From: Shewanella polaris
GTDB lineage: Bacteria > Pseudomonadota > Gammaproteobacteria > Enterobacterales > Shewanellaceae
Assembly: GCF_006385555.1 (NCBI RefSeq)
Contig: NZ_CP041036.1
Coordinates: 1,488,001-1,552,000 of the forward strand
Direction: 5' to 3'
Length of the DNA stretch: 64,000 bases
Program-made: the position numbers and the translations under genes
Part shown: positions 1 to 9,337 of the stretch, piece by piece
How the letters are laid out: each line of letters opens with the position of its first letter
Position numbering within the stretch: position 1 is the stretch's first letter
The notes under the pieces: generated by a model
Databases searched by the model: none
What the model was told of the DNA's origin: nothing
The model's input: the letters and a program-made list of their open reading frames with translations, nothing else

Positions 1-1
1 A

Positions 2-319
2 GTGCCCGAAATGAGCGCCCCAGAGGTGTATAAACGCCTACAAAAAAATGATATTCAGATTGTAGATGTTCGGTCTAAAATGGAATGGGACAAATCACAT
101 ATTGAAGGCTCGTTAAACCTGCCTATTACATCGTTTTCAATTGAAAAAATAAAACAGCTTGGTCTATCACAAGACCTAACAACTGTTGTTATTTGTTTAT
201 CAGCTCATCGAAGTATTCCAGGGGTTAGAAAACTCAAACAGTTTGGACTTGATGAAGTATATCAACTTGAAGATGGAATGCTTAGCTGGTGGAAATTATC
301 GCTGCCAACATCGAAATAA
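2..319 (+). CDS. Rhodanese-like domain protein (start may lie outside window)
   Basis: A single rhodanese domain of about 105 residues. Family knowledge: these proteins move sulfur through a cysteine persulfide. The active-site loop is visible near residues 65-70 as CLSAHR, which fits the CxxxxR pattern, so the catalytic Cys is present and sulfurtransferase activity is plausible. The conserved DVR of the N-terminal part is at about residues 22-24. The GTG taken as start is at base 2, so the true start could be upstream of the window. The length is right for a stand-alone single-domain rhodanese. The substrate cannot be told from sequence, and no partner gene is visible. Confidence 0.85.
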   Translation: MPEMSAPEVYKRLQKNDIQIVDVRSKMEWDKSHIEGSLNLPITSFSIEKIKQLGLSQDLTTVVICLSAHRSIPGVRKLKQFGLDEVYQLEDGMLSWWKLSLPTSK

Positions 320-467
320 AATGCTAACAATAAGCCAATATGTTGTTCGATTCTTGGTGATAATTATTGTCTTGAAGTTATAACCGTTTTCAACTTTGAG
401 CTTGACGAGTTTGGAGCCGGGTTTATGATGCGCTTTTAGGTAAGAATGGATATTTACTAATAGAAAA

Positions 468-560
468 TGATTGTGGGAGCAGGGCTTGATAAAAAGCTAC
501 GACCTTCAATTCTTTATTGATAAAAAGCTGAACCCGATAAATCTAGTTAGGTGCTGTTCT
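468..560 (-). pseudogene. Decayed tRNA-fMet copy D1
   Basis: The acceptor/T-arm side is readable (TTGTGGGAGCAGGGCTTGA on the plus strand). The anticodon loop is gone, replaced by a core containing TTCTTTATTGATAAAAAGCT. The 5' acceptor side is eroded beyond about 540, so the right edge is approximate. Confidence 0.7.
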
Positions 561-604
561 TATGATGTGATTTTAGGTAAGAATGGATATTTACTAATAG
601 AAAA

Positions 605-690
605 TGGTTGCGGGAGCAGGACTTGATAAAAGACTACGACCTTCGACTTTTTGTTTATAAAATCTTAGCCAGACGAATCTAGTTAAGTGC
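605..690 (-). pseudogene. Decayed tRNA-fMet copy D2
   Basis: The T-arm side matches the intact genes (GGTTGCGGGAGCAGGACTTG), then TAAAAGA replaces the T-loop side. The core is the most diverged of the set (CTTTTTGTTTATAAAATCTT). No CAT anticodon and no 5' acceptor strand remain. The right edge is approximate. Confidence 0.65.
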
Positions 691-740
691 TTTTTTTATG
701 ATGTGATTTTAGGTAAGAATAGATATTTACTAATAGAAAA

Positions 741-816
<76 letters not shown>

Positions 817-884
817 TCCGATAAACGCTATCAATTATTTTAATTCTATTGATTAAGAATACATTATCTTCTACTTTTCAAAAT

Positions 885-960
<76 letters not shown>

Positions 961-1002
961 ACTGATTTTGACTGCGTTTAATTATTCTTATCAATAAGAA
1001 AG

Positions 1003-1096
1003 TCGTTGCGGGAGCAGGACTTGATAAAAACTACGACCTTCGACTCTTTATTGATAAAAAGCTGAGCCCGACGAATTACCAATTACTAATGCCGCG
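1003..1096 (-). pseudogene. Decayed tRNA-fMet copy D3
   Basis: About 94 nt. Both acceptor ends are recognisable (GTTGCGGGAGCAGGAC and GCCGCG on the plus strand), but TAAAAA is inserted at the T-loop side and the anticodon loop is replaced by CTCTTTATTGATAAAAAGCT. The CAT anticodon is lost, so it cannot act as an initiator tRNA. Confidence 0.8.
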
Positions 1097-1142
1097 TCCG
1101 ATAAACGCTATCAATTGTTTTAATTCTATTGACTAAAGAAAG

Positions 1143-1218
<76 letters not shown>

Positions 1219-1263
1219 TCCGATAAACGCTATCAATTATTTTAATTCTATTGATTAAAGAAT

Positions 1264-1358
1264 TGGCTGCAGGAGCAGTACTTGATAAAAAACTACGACC
1301 TTCGACTCTTTATTGATAAAAAGCTAAGTCCGACGAATTACCAACTTCTAACACCGTG
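1264..1358 (-). pseudogene. Decayed tRNA-fMet copy D4
   Basis: About 95 nt, with the same inserted core as D3 (CTCTTTATTGATAAAAAGCT) plus point changes in both acceptor strands (GGCTGCAGGAGCAG and ACACCGTG). It is more worn than D5. Confidence 0.8.
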
Positions 1359-1399
1359 TCCGATAAGACTAGACATTTAATATTCTTATTACTAAGAAT

Positions 1400-1475
<76 letters not shown>

Positions 1476-1520
1476 TCCGATAAACGCTATCAATTGTTTT
1501 AATTCTATTGATTAAAGAAT

Positions 1521-1616
1521 TGGTTGCGAGAGTAGGGCTTGATAAAAAACTACGACCTTCGACTCTTTATTGATAAAAAGCTGAGTCCGACGAATTACCA
1601 ACTGTTCCATCCCGCG
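1521..1616 (-). pseudogene. Decayed tRNA-fMet copy D5
   Basis: About 96 nt and the best preserved decayed copy. The 5' acceptor strand (rc of CCCGCG), much of the D-arm and the terminal CCA are intact. The anticodon arm is replaced by a core in which GACTC and GAGTC can pair around a TTTA/TAAA inner stem, so an extended hairpin could take the place of the anticodon arm. Confidence 0.8.
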
Positions 1617-1661
1617 TCCGATAAACGCTATCAATTGTTTTAATTCTATTGACTAAAGAAA

Positions 1662-1737
<76 letters not shown>

Positions 1738-1806
1738 TCCGATAAACGCTGCTTTAATTCATTCTATCAAACTTGCTAGTTAACGTGTTTAACAGTCTGC
1801 TTCAAA

Positions 1807-1844
1807 GCGGGGCGAACTATAGCGATCTCGCTTTATATTTGCAA
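1807..1844 (-). promoter_or_regulatory. Promoter of the tRNA-fMet array
   Basis: Read on the minus strand: -35 TTGCAA (1844-1839), 17-bp spacer, -10 TATAGT (1821-1816), then a GC-rich discriminator (CGCCCCGC). A GC-rich discriminator is typical of stable-RNA promoters under stringent control. It lies about 70 bp upstream of the first intact tRNA. No other comparable promoter was seen inside the array. Confidence 0.65.
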
Positions 1845-2032
1845 GCAAAATCTAGGCGCTTGTAATTTGTTTGCTGGTAAAATAAGCGAGTCACTGCTTT
1901 ATCGTACGATATTACCAAATTAGCCCTAAAATAAGCTAATTTAACCGCCCATTTCGATAAGTCGTTGGGGTTATGTGTTTGAGCAGGTATAATGCTGCAC
2001 TGAATTTTGCGTAACCGATGACTGACTAATAC

Positions 2033-4171
2033 ATGTTTAATTTTTTTGCTGCTGCCCCAAAGGGTTTCGAATATAGCCTTGCTTCTGAACTTAAAGAGTT
2101 TGGAGCCACCGACGTCAAAGAAAGTGTTGCCGGAGTGTATTTTACTGCATCTCTAGAGCTGGCTTATCGAATTACATTATGGACCCGTTTAGCGAGTCGT
2201 ATCGTATTAGTGATCTATAAAGGTGCTTGTGATTCTGCTGAGCAACTTTATAACGCAGCATACTGCATTGATTGGCCATCACATTTTTCCCATAAAAAAA
2301 CCTTCAGTATTGATTTTCACGGCACGGGTGGATTTATTAACAACACTCAATTTGGTGCGTTGAAAATTAAAGATGCTGTAGTTGACCGTTTTCGTGATGA
2401 TGGTACACCTCGTCCGGATGTAGAACGTGTTAATCCAGATTTTAAAATTGATGCTCATTACCGTAACGGTCAACTGACTATTTCAATGAACTTCTCTGGC
2501 GCCTCTTTACATCAGCGTGGATACCGTTCAACTACGGGTGAAGCACCATTAAAAGAAAATCTCGCTGCTAATATGTTGGTACGCAGTGGTTGGCAAGCGA
2601 ACCCTATTACTGTACTTGACCCATTTTGTGGTAGTGGAACGGTACTAATTGAAGCTGCATTAATGGCTGCCGATATTGCACCAGGGTTAAAACGCGAGAA
2701 ATTTGGTTTCGAAAATTGGCAAAGTCACAATAAAGCAATGTGGCAGGTTATTTTTGACGAAGCTCAAGCGCGTGCAACATTGGGCAAAACTCGTTGTAAA
2801 CTCAAATTTTACGGTTCAGACATAGAACCTCACCTGATTTCTATCGCTAAGCGCAATGCTGAAAATGCTGGTGTGGCTGAATTAATTGAATTTTGCGTGT
2901 CAGATGCACTCGATGTCACTCCACCAGTGAGTGAAGGCTTTTTGATTTCTAATCCTCCTTATGGTGAGCGTTTAGGTAATGTGACTGAACTTTTACAACT
3001 CTACTACCAATTAGGTGACAAGTTTAAGAAAGAGTTTGGTGGCTGGAAAATTGCCATGTTGTGCAGCGATATTGAACTAATTTCTTCTCTAAAACTTAAA
3101 GCCGATAAGCAGATGAAAATGTTTAACGGTGCATTAGAGTGCGCGTTCAATATTTACACTTTGCATGCTAAAAGTACTCGCCGAGATGTACCGGTATTGC
3201 CAGAAGGCGTTGATATTACCGACATCGCTCCAGCATTTGCTAATCGCATTAAAAAGAATGTTAAACAATTTGCTAAATGGGCTAAAAAAGAGCGTATCGA
3301 CAGCTACCGATTATATGATGCCGATTTGCCAGAATATAATGTCGCGATTGATAAATATGTCGATTATGTGGTTATTCAAGAATACTCAGCACCAGCAACG
3401 ATCCCAGAAGCGGTTACTAAACGCCGTATTAGTGATGTGTTATTAGCGTTGCCTGGTGCTTTAGGTATCCATCCAGATCGTATTACGTTAAAAACCCGTG
3501 AGCGTCAAAAAGGTGCTAGCCAGTATCAAAAGATTGATGAACGTAAAGTTGAAGTTATTACACAAGAATACGGTGCTAAATTTAAACTCAACTTAACGGG
3601 GTATTTGGATACTGGTTTGTTCCTTGATCACCGTGTTACACGTAAGTTGGTTGGCGATAAATCTAAGGGTAAGAATGTCCTTAACTTATTCGCATATACT
3701 GGTTCTGCCTCTGTACATGCGGCTATTGGTGGGGCTAAATCGGTCACAACCATCGATATGTCCAACACCTACATCACTTGGGCTAAAGAAAATTTTGCCT
3801 TAAATGGATTGTCGGGTAAACAATACGACTTTATTCAAGCAGACTGTTTACAGTGGATCAAAGACAACAGCCAACAGAAGTTTGATCTAATTTTTATTGA
3901 TCCTCCTACGTTTTCAAATTCAAAACGTATGGAAGACAGTTGGGATGTTCAACGTGACCATGCTGAAATGTTAGGTGAACTGATTAAGCTGTTGTCTCCA
4001 AATGGCGAGCTTATATTTTCAAATAACAAACGTAAATTTAAAATGGATATTGAAGCGCTAAATCAAGCTGGTATCGACGTGACCAATATCGACCATTTAT
4101 GTTTACCGCTGGATTATAAACGTAATCCGCATATTCATAATGTGTGGTTACTGACCCATGCAAAAAAATAG
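2033..4171 (+). CDS. rlmL: Bifunctional 23S rRNA methyltransferase RlmKL
   Basis: At 712 residues this matches the fused RlmL/RlmK enzyme, which makes m2G2445 and m7G2069 in 23S rRNA. An N-terminal THUMP-type RNA-binding region (about 45-155) is followed by the first SAM methyltransferase with DPFCGSGT (about 195) and the NPPYGERLG catalytic motif (about 307). A second methyltransferase follows, with a [17 protein letters not shown] loop (about 555) and FIDPPTF (about 621). The ATG at 2033 gives the usual N-terminus ([14 protein letters not shown]). The stop overlaps the next gene by 14 bp, so rlmL, the glutaredoxin-like gene and uup probably form one transcript. Confidence 0.97.
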   Translation: MFNFFAAAPKGFEYSLASELKEFGATDVKESVAGVYFTASLELAYRITLWTRLASRIVLVIYKGACDSAEQLYNAAYCIDWPSHFSHKKTFSIDFHGTGGFINNTQFGALKIKDAVVDRFRDDGTPRPDVERVNPDFKIDAHYRNGQLTISMNFSGASLHQRGYRSTTGEAPLKENLAANMLVRSGWQANPITVLDPFCGSGTVLIEAALMAADIAPGLKREKFGFENWQSHNKAMWQVIFDEAQARATLGKTRCKLKFYGSDIEPHLISIAKRNAENAGVAELIEFCVSDALDVTPPVSEGFLISNPPYGERLGNVTELLQLYYQLGDKFKKEFGGWKIAMLCSDIELISSLKLKADKQMKMFNGALECAFNIYTLHAKSTRRDVPVLPEGVDITDIAPAFANRIKKNVKQFAKWAKKERIDSYRLYDADLPEYNVAIDKYVDYVVIQEYSAPATIPEAVTKRRISDVLLALPGALGIHPDRITLKTRERQKGASQYQKIDERKVEVITQEYGAKFKLNLTGYLDTGLFLDHRVTRKLVGDKSKGKNVLNLFAYTGSASVHAAIGGAKSVTTIDMSNTYITWAKENFALNGLSGKQYDFIQADCLQWIKDNSQQKFDLIFIDPPTFSNSKRMEDSWDVQRDHAEMLGELIKLLSPNGELIFSNNKRKFKMDIEALNQAGIDVTNIDHLCLPLDYKRNPHIHNVWLLTHAKK

Positions 4172-4394
4172 TTCAATAACGTACGTGCTTTATTACACCG
4201 AGGGTTGTCATCTGTGTGACATAGCCCAAGCTTTGATTGAACAAACTGCTATCAATTATCAACATATTGATATTTGCGAGAACGAATCACTTGCCGAACG
4301 TTACGGTATGAGTATTCCGGTATTTGTACAGGGTAAACGTGAACTATTTTGGCCTTTTGATGCCGAGCAATTACAAGAATTTTTAGGAGATTAG
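4158..4394 (+). CDS. Glutaredoxin-like small protein
   Basis: 78 residues with a thioredoxin-fold start ([20 protein letters not shown]) and a CHLC redox pair at about 18-21. A cis-Pro region follows ([12 protein letters not shown], about 50). It resembles the glutaredoxin family formerly called DUF836, whose substrate is not established. Its start overlaps the end of rlmL and its stop lies 1 bp before the uup start, which suggests translational coupling. The Shine-Dalgarno of uup lies inside its final codons. Confidence 0.85.
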   Translation: MQKNSSITYVLYYTEGCHLCDIAQALIEQTAINYQHIDICENESLAERYGMSIPVFVQGKRELFWPFDAEQLQEFLGD

Positions 4395-4395
4395 A

Positions 4396-6312
4396 TTGAG
4401 TCTGGTACGCATTAATAATGGCTCGTTAGCCTACGGTTACACTCCCTTGCTGAAAAATGCAGATTTTACCATCGAACCTGGTGAACGCGTGTGTATTGTT
4501 GGTCGCAACGGCACTGGTAAATCAAGTTTAATGAAAGTGTTATCAGGTGATGTATTACTTGATGATGGTGAGTTTAATATTGCAAATGACGTTAATGTTA
4601 GCCGTTTACAACAAGATCCTCCTAAAGCAGAAACCGGAACGGTTTACGCTTACATTGCAGCAGGCCTTAAAGAAATTGGTGAAGCTTTAGAAAAGTACCA
4701 TCAATTATCCCATGATGTTGCAGATGCTAACCCTGAGCAGATGGAACGCATGCTTAATCAAATGCAACGTCTGCAAGAAGTATTAGATCACAATGAAGGT
4801 TGGCAATTAGATTCGCGTATTATTCAAAACTGTGAATTGTTAGGCTTAGATCCAGATAAGCCATTAAACGAATTGTCTGGTGGTTGGCAGCGCAAAGTGG
4901 CATTAGCTCGCGCATTGGTCGTTAACCCAGATTTACTGTTGCTTGACGAACCAACCAACCATCTCGATATTGATACCATTGAGTGGTTAGAGCAATTTTT
5001 ATTGAGCTTTAAAGGCGCAATCGTATTTGTAAGCCATGACCGTGGTTTTATTCAGCGCATGGCAACGCGTATTGTCGATTTAGATCGCGGTGTGGTTATT
5101 TCGTTTCCTGGTAACTACCAAGCCTATTTAGATGGTAAGCAAGAATGGTTACGTGTTGAAGCCGAGAAAAACGCGCATTTTGATAAGAAACTTGCCGACG
5201 AAGAAACTTGGATCCGTCAAGGTGTTAAGGCTCGTCGTACTCGAAATGAAGGCCGCGTACGAGCGTTAAAAGCATTACGTACAGAACGTAGCGAACGCTT
5301 AAACCGTCAAGGTAACGCCAAAATGGCGGTGTCTGATACCGAACGCTCTGGTAAGTTAGTATTTGATATAAAAGATCTTAACTATAATTTACCTGACAAA
5401 AATTTGGTGAAAAACTTCAATACCACAGTCATTCGCGGTGACCGAATTGCATTAATTGGTCCAAATGGTTGTGGTAAATCAACACTCATCAAGTTGCTGA
5501 TTGAAAAGCTCAAACCTCAATCAGGCGAAATAAAAGTGGGCACCAAACTAGACGTTGCTTACTTTGACCAGTATCGTGAAGCGCTTGATCCAGAGAAAAC
5601 CGTAGAAGAAAATGTTGGAGACGGTAAAAGTACCGTCACAATTAATGGTCAAGATCGCCATATTCTGAGTTATCTGCAAGACTTTTTATTTTCGCCAATG
5701 CGTGCTCGTACTCCTGTAAAAGCACTTTCGGGTGGTGAAAAGAACCGTTTGCTACTGGCGAGATTATTATTGCGTCCAGCAAATTTAATTATTCTTGATG
5801 AACCAACAAACGATCTTGATATTGAGACTTTAGAGTTGTTAGAGTCGCTACTTGCCGATTTTGCAGGTACATTACTTATCGTGAGTCACGATAGGGCATT
5901 TATCGATAACACAGTTACTAGTAGTTGGTGGTTTGCCGGTAATGGTCAATGGGCTGAGTATGTTGGTGGCTACCAAGATGCCGTCGCTCAAGGCGCAAAA
6001 TTTTATTCTGAGGAACCTGTTGTAGATATTGTTGTCCAACCTTCTGCAGTGGTTGAGAAAAAGCCTGTAAGCACCCCTGAGAAAGCTACCAAAAAACTGT
6101 CTTATAAATTGCAAAAAGAATTAGAAACACTTCCGAGCCAAATGGAACAGCTCGAACAAGATATTGCGCAATTGCAACAAACAGTTGCAGGCGCAGATTT
6201 CTATAGTCAACCACAGGATTTAGTTAATAAAAAATTACAACTGTTGGCTGAAAAAGAACAAAATTTAGAAGTTTGCTTCGAGCGATGGGAAGAGCTTGAG
6301 TCACTGAAGTAA
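4396..6312 (+). CDS. uup: ABC-F ATPase Uup
   Basis: 638 residues with two ABC domains and no membrane segments, as in ABC-F proteins that act on ribosomes. Walker A motifs are GRNGTGKSSL (about 36) and GPNGCGKSTL (about 354); signatures are LSGGWQRK (about 160) and LSGGEKNR (about 445); DEPTNHLDI and DEPTNDLDI follow each. The C-terminal 80 residues are charged and predicted coiled coil, which marks Uup within the family; that domain binds branched DNA in E. coli. Start is TTG at 4396, chosen because TAGGAG lies just upstream and the reading frame begins MSLVRINNGSLAYG as in homologues. Confidence 0.95.
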   Translation: MSLVRINNGSLAYGYTPLLKNADFTIEPGERVCIVGRNGTGKSSLMKVLSGDVLLDDGEFNIANDVNVSRLQQDPPKAETGTVYAYIAAGLKEIGEALEKYHQLSHDVADANPEQMERMLNQMQRLQEVLDHNEGWQLDSRIIQNCELLGLDPDKPLNELSGGWQRKVALARALVVNPDLLLLDEPTNHLDIDTIEWLEQFLLSFKGAIVFVSHDRGFIQRMATRIVDLDRGVVISFPGNYQAYLDGKQEWLRVEAEKNAHFDKKLADEETWIRQGVKARRTRNEGRVRALKALRTERSERLNRQGNAKMAVSDTERSGKLVFDIKDLNYNLPDKNLVKNFNTTVIRGDRIALIGPNGCGKSTLIKLLIEKLKPQSGEIKVGTKLDVAYFDQYREALDPEKTVEENVGDGKSTVTINGQDRHILSYLQDFLFSPMRARTPVKALSGGEKNRLLLARLLLRPANLIILDEPTNDLDIETLELLESLLADFAGTLLIVSHDRAFIDNTVTSSWWFAGNGQWAEYVGGYQDAVAQGAKFYSEEPVVDIVVQPSAVVEKKPVSTPEKATKKLSYKLQKELETLPSQMEQLEQDIAQLQQTVAGADFYSQPQDLVNKKLQLLAEKEQNLEVCFERWEELESLK

Positions 6313-6337
6313 AGCATAATAAAACAGGAATAGTTAC

Positions 6338-8236
6338 ATGAAGTTAAAGTTTGATAAAGCCTTATCACTTGTTGCGATAGGTGTTCTAAGTGTCATTGGA
6401 TCGGCCCAAGCTGCATCAGTATATGAAATTGTTAATATCGAAGATTTCGATTTAAACGGTACCCTTGATGGCACACGAAATGGCTATGCCATGGCCATTA
6501 ATGATGAAGATGAACTCGTTGGCATTTCCAAAGGTAAAAATAAGTTAACGGTAGATGACGTTGATGATTCAATCATTGATGTGGAAGATGGTATTTCTGA
6601 AGCTGAAACCATTACCTATTCAGTCTATTCTGAAATTGAAGCTAACAACTTTACCTTCATTTCAAGTGAAAATGCCTCCGTGGGTTCTTGGGTTCCTGAA
6701 TTTTTTAGCTTAGCTGGTACATTTGATCCTTCTAGTACTGATACTGATTCAGACGATGAATTAATTGTGAATGATGTAGATACCTATTTTTACGGTATCA
6801 ACAACAATGGTGTCAAAGTAGGTGCTTATACGGGTGAAGAACTCACTTTAGATTACGAAGGTACCAGCACCACTCAAGAGTACTTTTACTATCGTGATTT
6901 TGAAATGCGCGGTATAGCCGTCAAAAATGACATCGAATATCCGTTATTACCTTCTTATACTACTTATGAGCGTGAACAAACTGCTGACATTGATGCTGCG
7001 ACTGTTGAAGTGGGTGGTTGGTCTGTTGCTTCAAGGGTGAATAGCAATAACCTTGTAGTAGGTTATGGCAGCACAGCCTTATCGTCCTCAAGTGAAGACC
7101 TTATCGATGCTTGTATTACTGCTGCAGAAGATACCGATGCAGATAATCCAATTCCAACAGATATTTGTGTACAGGCTTGGCAATACCCTGATGAAGATTA
7201 CGGCACGCGTTATATTAATTATCAAACTCGTGGTTTTGTGTGGGATCTCGATAATTTAGATGAAGATGGTTTACCAGAGCTAACAGTATTGGAATTGGGG
7301 CTTACCCCTGACGAAGATTCAACGCTTATTTATACAGCGCAAGGTCTTGGTATTAACTCTAACGGTGATGTTGCAGGTCGTTCTCATGTATATCGTAATG
7401 GTAACGAAGATGATTTGTACTTTGATGCTGCCTATTGGATAAAAGATGGTAATGGCGACTATCAATACAATTGGGTTGAAATGGATGACGAAGTCTATTA
7501 TTCCATTGCTTATGATATCAATGATTCCGGTATTCTTGTGGGCAGTTACAGCAAGTATATTGATGGTTATTTACGTAGTAAGTTCTTTACATTAGATACC
7601 AATAATCCAGAAGAAGGCATCATAACGCCTAATGACTTCCTAACGTCGTTATCAGATTTAAGCAGTAAGCCAAAAGACATCAATAATCAAGGTCAAGTGG
7701 TTGGTTATATTGAATCTACCTACGATCAAGAAAAACCGCGTCCGAAAGTTGGTTTCTTATTTGATAATAACACCAGCGAATTTGTAAACTTAAATGATCA
7801 GTTAACCTGTGAGTCTAAAGGTTATGAGAAAAATACTGACGGTGAATGGGTTCGTCACACGATAAGTGTTGAAGATGGTACCGGTGAAATATTAACCTAT
7901 GGAACTGATATATCAATCGTAGAAGCTAATAGTATTAATGAAGATGGCACTATCGTCGGGACTGGGTTTATCCTTAAGCCTGAATATCAATACGATGATG
8001 ACAATGAATTAATCATTGGTGAGAATGGGTTACCTCTGTTTGAATTAGATGGTAATGGTGATCCTGTCACATCTTACTTGCCACGTATGGTTGTTTTGAA
8101 GACCACTGGTGGTGAAGCCTGTAGTTCTTCTGATGTAGACGATGATGATGAGTCTTATGAGCGTTTAGGTGCAGCTAGCTTTGCTTGGCTATTCACCTTG
8201 CCATTATTATGGTTACGTCGTCGAGTCAAAAAGTAG
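6338..8236 (+). CDS. DUF3466 family exported protein with HAF-type repeats
   Basis: 632 residues. An N-terminal signal peptide (about 1-25, ending AQA) is followed by an acidic body. At least five short repeats of the form xINxxGxxVGxx are seen (INNNGVKVGAY, INSNGDVAGRS, INDSGILVGSY, INNQGQVVGY, INEDGTIVGTG), like the HAF extracellular repeat. The C-terminus has an Asp-rich stretch, then LGAASFAWLFTLPLLWL and RRRVKK. This small-residue/hydrophobic/Arg layout resembles GlyGly-CTERM sorting tails processed by rhombosortase, but the Gly-Gly itself is absent. Biochemical function is unknown. It starts 25 bp after uup. Confidence 0.8.
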   Translation: MKLKFDKALSLVAIGVLSVIGSAQAASVYEIVNIEDFDLNGTLDGTRNGYAMAINDEDELVGISKGKNKLTVDDVDDSIIDVEDGISEAETITYSVYSEIEANNFTFISSENASVGSWVPEFFSLAGTFDPSSTDTDSDDELIVNDVDTYFYGINNNGVKVGAYTGEELTLDYEGTSTTQEYFYYRDFEMRGIAVKNDIEYPLLPSYTTYEREQTADIDAATVEVGGWSVASRVNSNNLVVGYGSTALSSSSEDLIDACITAAEDTDADNPIPTDICVQAWQYPDEDYGTRYINYQTRGFVWDLDNLDEDGLPELTVLELGLTPDEDSTLIYTAQGLGINSNGDVAGRSHVYRNGNEDDLYFDAAYWIKDGNGDYQYNWVEMDDEVYYSIAYDINDSGILVGSYSKYIDGYLRSKFFTLDTNNPEEGIITPNDFLTSLSDLSSKPKDINNQGQVVGYIESTYDQEKPRPKVGFLFDNNTSEFVNLNDQLTCESKGYEKNTDGEWVRHTISVEDGTGEILTYGTDISIVEANSINEDGTIVGTGFILKPEYQYDDDNELIIGENGLPLFELDGNGDPVTSYLPRMVVLKTTGGEACSSSDVDDDDESYERLGAASFAWLFTLPLLWLRRRVKK

Positions 8237-8255
8237 CTTACTCTAATCAATAGCA

Positions 8256-8285
8256 TCTAGTACCTCAAACCAACGAGGTAGTCTA
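8256..8285 (+). repeat. Stem-loop preceding the DUF3466 terminator
   Basis: TACCTC (8260-8265) pairs with GAGGTA (8274-8279), with CTAG/CTAG flanks. The same ACCTC/GAGGT pair is reused in reverse order in the terminator hairpin 10-20 bases downstream, so alternative pairings are possible. Confidence 0.5.
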
Positions 8286-8294
8286 GAATTATAG

Positions 8295-8325
8295 AAAATC
8301 GAGGTAAAAAACCTCGATTTTTTTT
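8295..8325 (+). terminator. Rho-independent terminator after the DUF3466 gene
   Basis: Perfect stem AAAATCGAGGT / ACCTCGATTTT with a 5-A loop and a run of eight Ts. It closes the rlmL-uup-DUF3466 stretch. Confidence 0.9.
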
Positions 8326-8415
8326 AACTTAATTCTCAATATCTTAATAGAAAATCATTAAAGTGACGTTTTTTTAGATTGATTTTGGTTAAAAAACGTT
8401 CTATTCCTATATTCA

Positions 8416-8447
8416 AGGCTTCAGCTACATCATGTCAACAGAAGCCT
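8416..8447 (+). promoter_or_regulatory. Stem-loop in the rmf leader
   Basis: AGGCTTC (8416-8422) and GAAGCCT (8441-8447) are perfect complements with an 18-base loop. The stem ends about 5 bases before the rmf Shine-Dalgarno (GGAAGAGGG), where it could affect translation or mRNA stability. Function is inferred from position only. Confidence 0.4.
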
Positions 8448-8469
8448 GTCAATGGAAGAGGGCATTTAT

Positions 8470-8646
8470 ATGAAAAGACAGAAAAGAGATCGTTTAGACA
8501 GGGCATTTTCAAAAGGATTTCAAGCCGGAGTGGGAGGGCGATCGAAAGAGGTTTGCCCCCATTCAAATCTGGATTCTCGATCTCAATGGTTAGGCGGTTG
8601 GCGTGAAGGTATTGACGGTCGCCTCAATGGCCTATTTAACAAGTAA
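8470..8646 (+). CDS. rmf: Ribosome modulation factor Rmf
   Basis: 58 residues beginning MKRQKRDRLDRAFSKGFQAG and containing GRSKE and QWLGGWRE, which match ribosome modulation factor closely. In E. coli it dimerises 70S ribosomes into inactive 100S particles in stationary phase. I chose the ATG at 8470 rather than the in-frame ATG at 8452, because homologues start at MKRQKR and GGAAGAGGG lies at the right distance. The gene faces fabA, and the order rmf-fabA-ycbZ is the same as in enterobacteria. Confidence 0.97.
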   Translation: MKRQKRDRLDRAFSKGFQAGVGGRSKEVCPHSNLDSRSQWLGGWREGIDGRLNGLFNK

Positions 8647-8675
8647 TACTTAACCTAACGAGCCACACATAACAA

Positions 8676-8706
8676 AATGCCCTCGCGATAAATATCGGAG
8701 GGCATT
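8676..8706. terminator. Hairpin between convergent rmf and fabA
   Basis: AATGCCCTC (8676-8684) pairs with GAGGGCATT (8698-8706). T-runs on both sides are short, so it is a weak but possibly bidirectional terminator for the two convergent genes. Confidence 0.6.
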
Positions 8707-8746
8707 AAATGTGATAATGGAAGCTAATCAAGGTAACCGAGAGTGC

Positions 8747-9262
8747 TTAAAACGTTGAGGTGTCGCTGAAAATACCCACTTTTAAATCAGTTGCAGCATA
8801 AATTTGGCGACCATCGACTTCCATAGTAGCATCGGCAATACCCATAACCAATTTACGATGAATTTTACGTTTAATATTGAGCTTGTAAGTCACTTTCTTG
8901 GCTTCAGGCAATACTTGTCCGGTAAATTTCACCTCACCAACGCCTAATGCACGACCTTTACCTTCAGCGCCTTCCCAGCCTAAGTAAAAGCCAACCAGTT
9001 GCCACATTGCATCTAAACCTAAGCAACCAGGCATAACGGGATCACTGACAAAGTGGCAATCAAAAAACCATAAGTCAGGTGTGATATCAAGTTCAGCAAT
9101 AATTTCACCTTTACCATATTCTCCACCATTTTCATTAATGGTAATAATACGATCTATCATCAACATATTGTCGACAGGTAAACGTGGTCTGTTTGGACCT
9201 AAAAGGTTGCCATGACCACAGGCGATAAGTTGTTCTTTCGTGAAACTATTAGCTTTTTCCAT
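8747..9262 (-). CDS. fabA: 3-hydroxydecanoyl-ACP dehydratase FabA
   Basis: 171 residues, the usual FabA length. FabA dehydrates 3-hydroxydecanoyl-ACP and isomerises trans-2- to cis-3-decenoyl-ACP, which starts unsaturated fatty acid synthesis. The active-site His lies in [12 protein letters not shown] (about 71) and the partner Asp in [12 protein letters not shown] (about 85). ATG 9262 gives [12 protein letters not shown], a standard start. A FabR-like palindrome lies 43-60 bp upstream, fitting control of membrane unsaturation. The Lon-like gene upstream ends only 75 bp away and is co-directional. Confidence 0.97.
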   Translation of the reverse strand: MEKANSFTKEQLIACGHGNLLGPNRPRLPVDNMLMIDRIITINENGGEYGKGEIIAELDITPDLWFFDCHFVSDPVMPGCLGLDAMWQLVGFYLGWEGAEGKGRALGVGEVKFTGQVLPEAKKVTYKLNIKRKIHRKLVMGIADATMEVDGRQIYAATDLKVGIFSDTSTF

Positions 9263-9304
9263 TTAAATTCATACCACTTAATTGACTGATAATTTTAACA
9301 AGAT

Positions 9305-9322
9305 AGCGAACACGTGTAAGCT
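9305..9322 (-). promoter_or_regulatory. FabR-like operator upstream of fabA
   Basis: AGCGAACACGTGTAAGCT is an imperfect 18-bp palindrome with core ACACGTGT and AGC/GCT ends. From memory it resembles the gammaproteobacterial FabR site found before fabA and fabB. It sits where a promoter for fabA is expected (a TTACAC -35 overlaps it on the minus strand). The fabR gene is not in the window. Confidence 0.6.
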
Positions 9323-9337
9323 AAACAACTCCGATCA

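Noticed and set aside
8379..8606. 75-codon ORF overlapping rmf
   Set aside because: It is in another frame of the rmf region; rmf itself is unmistakable.
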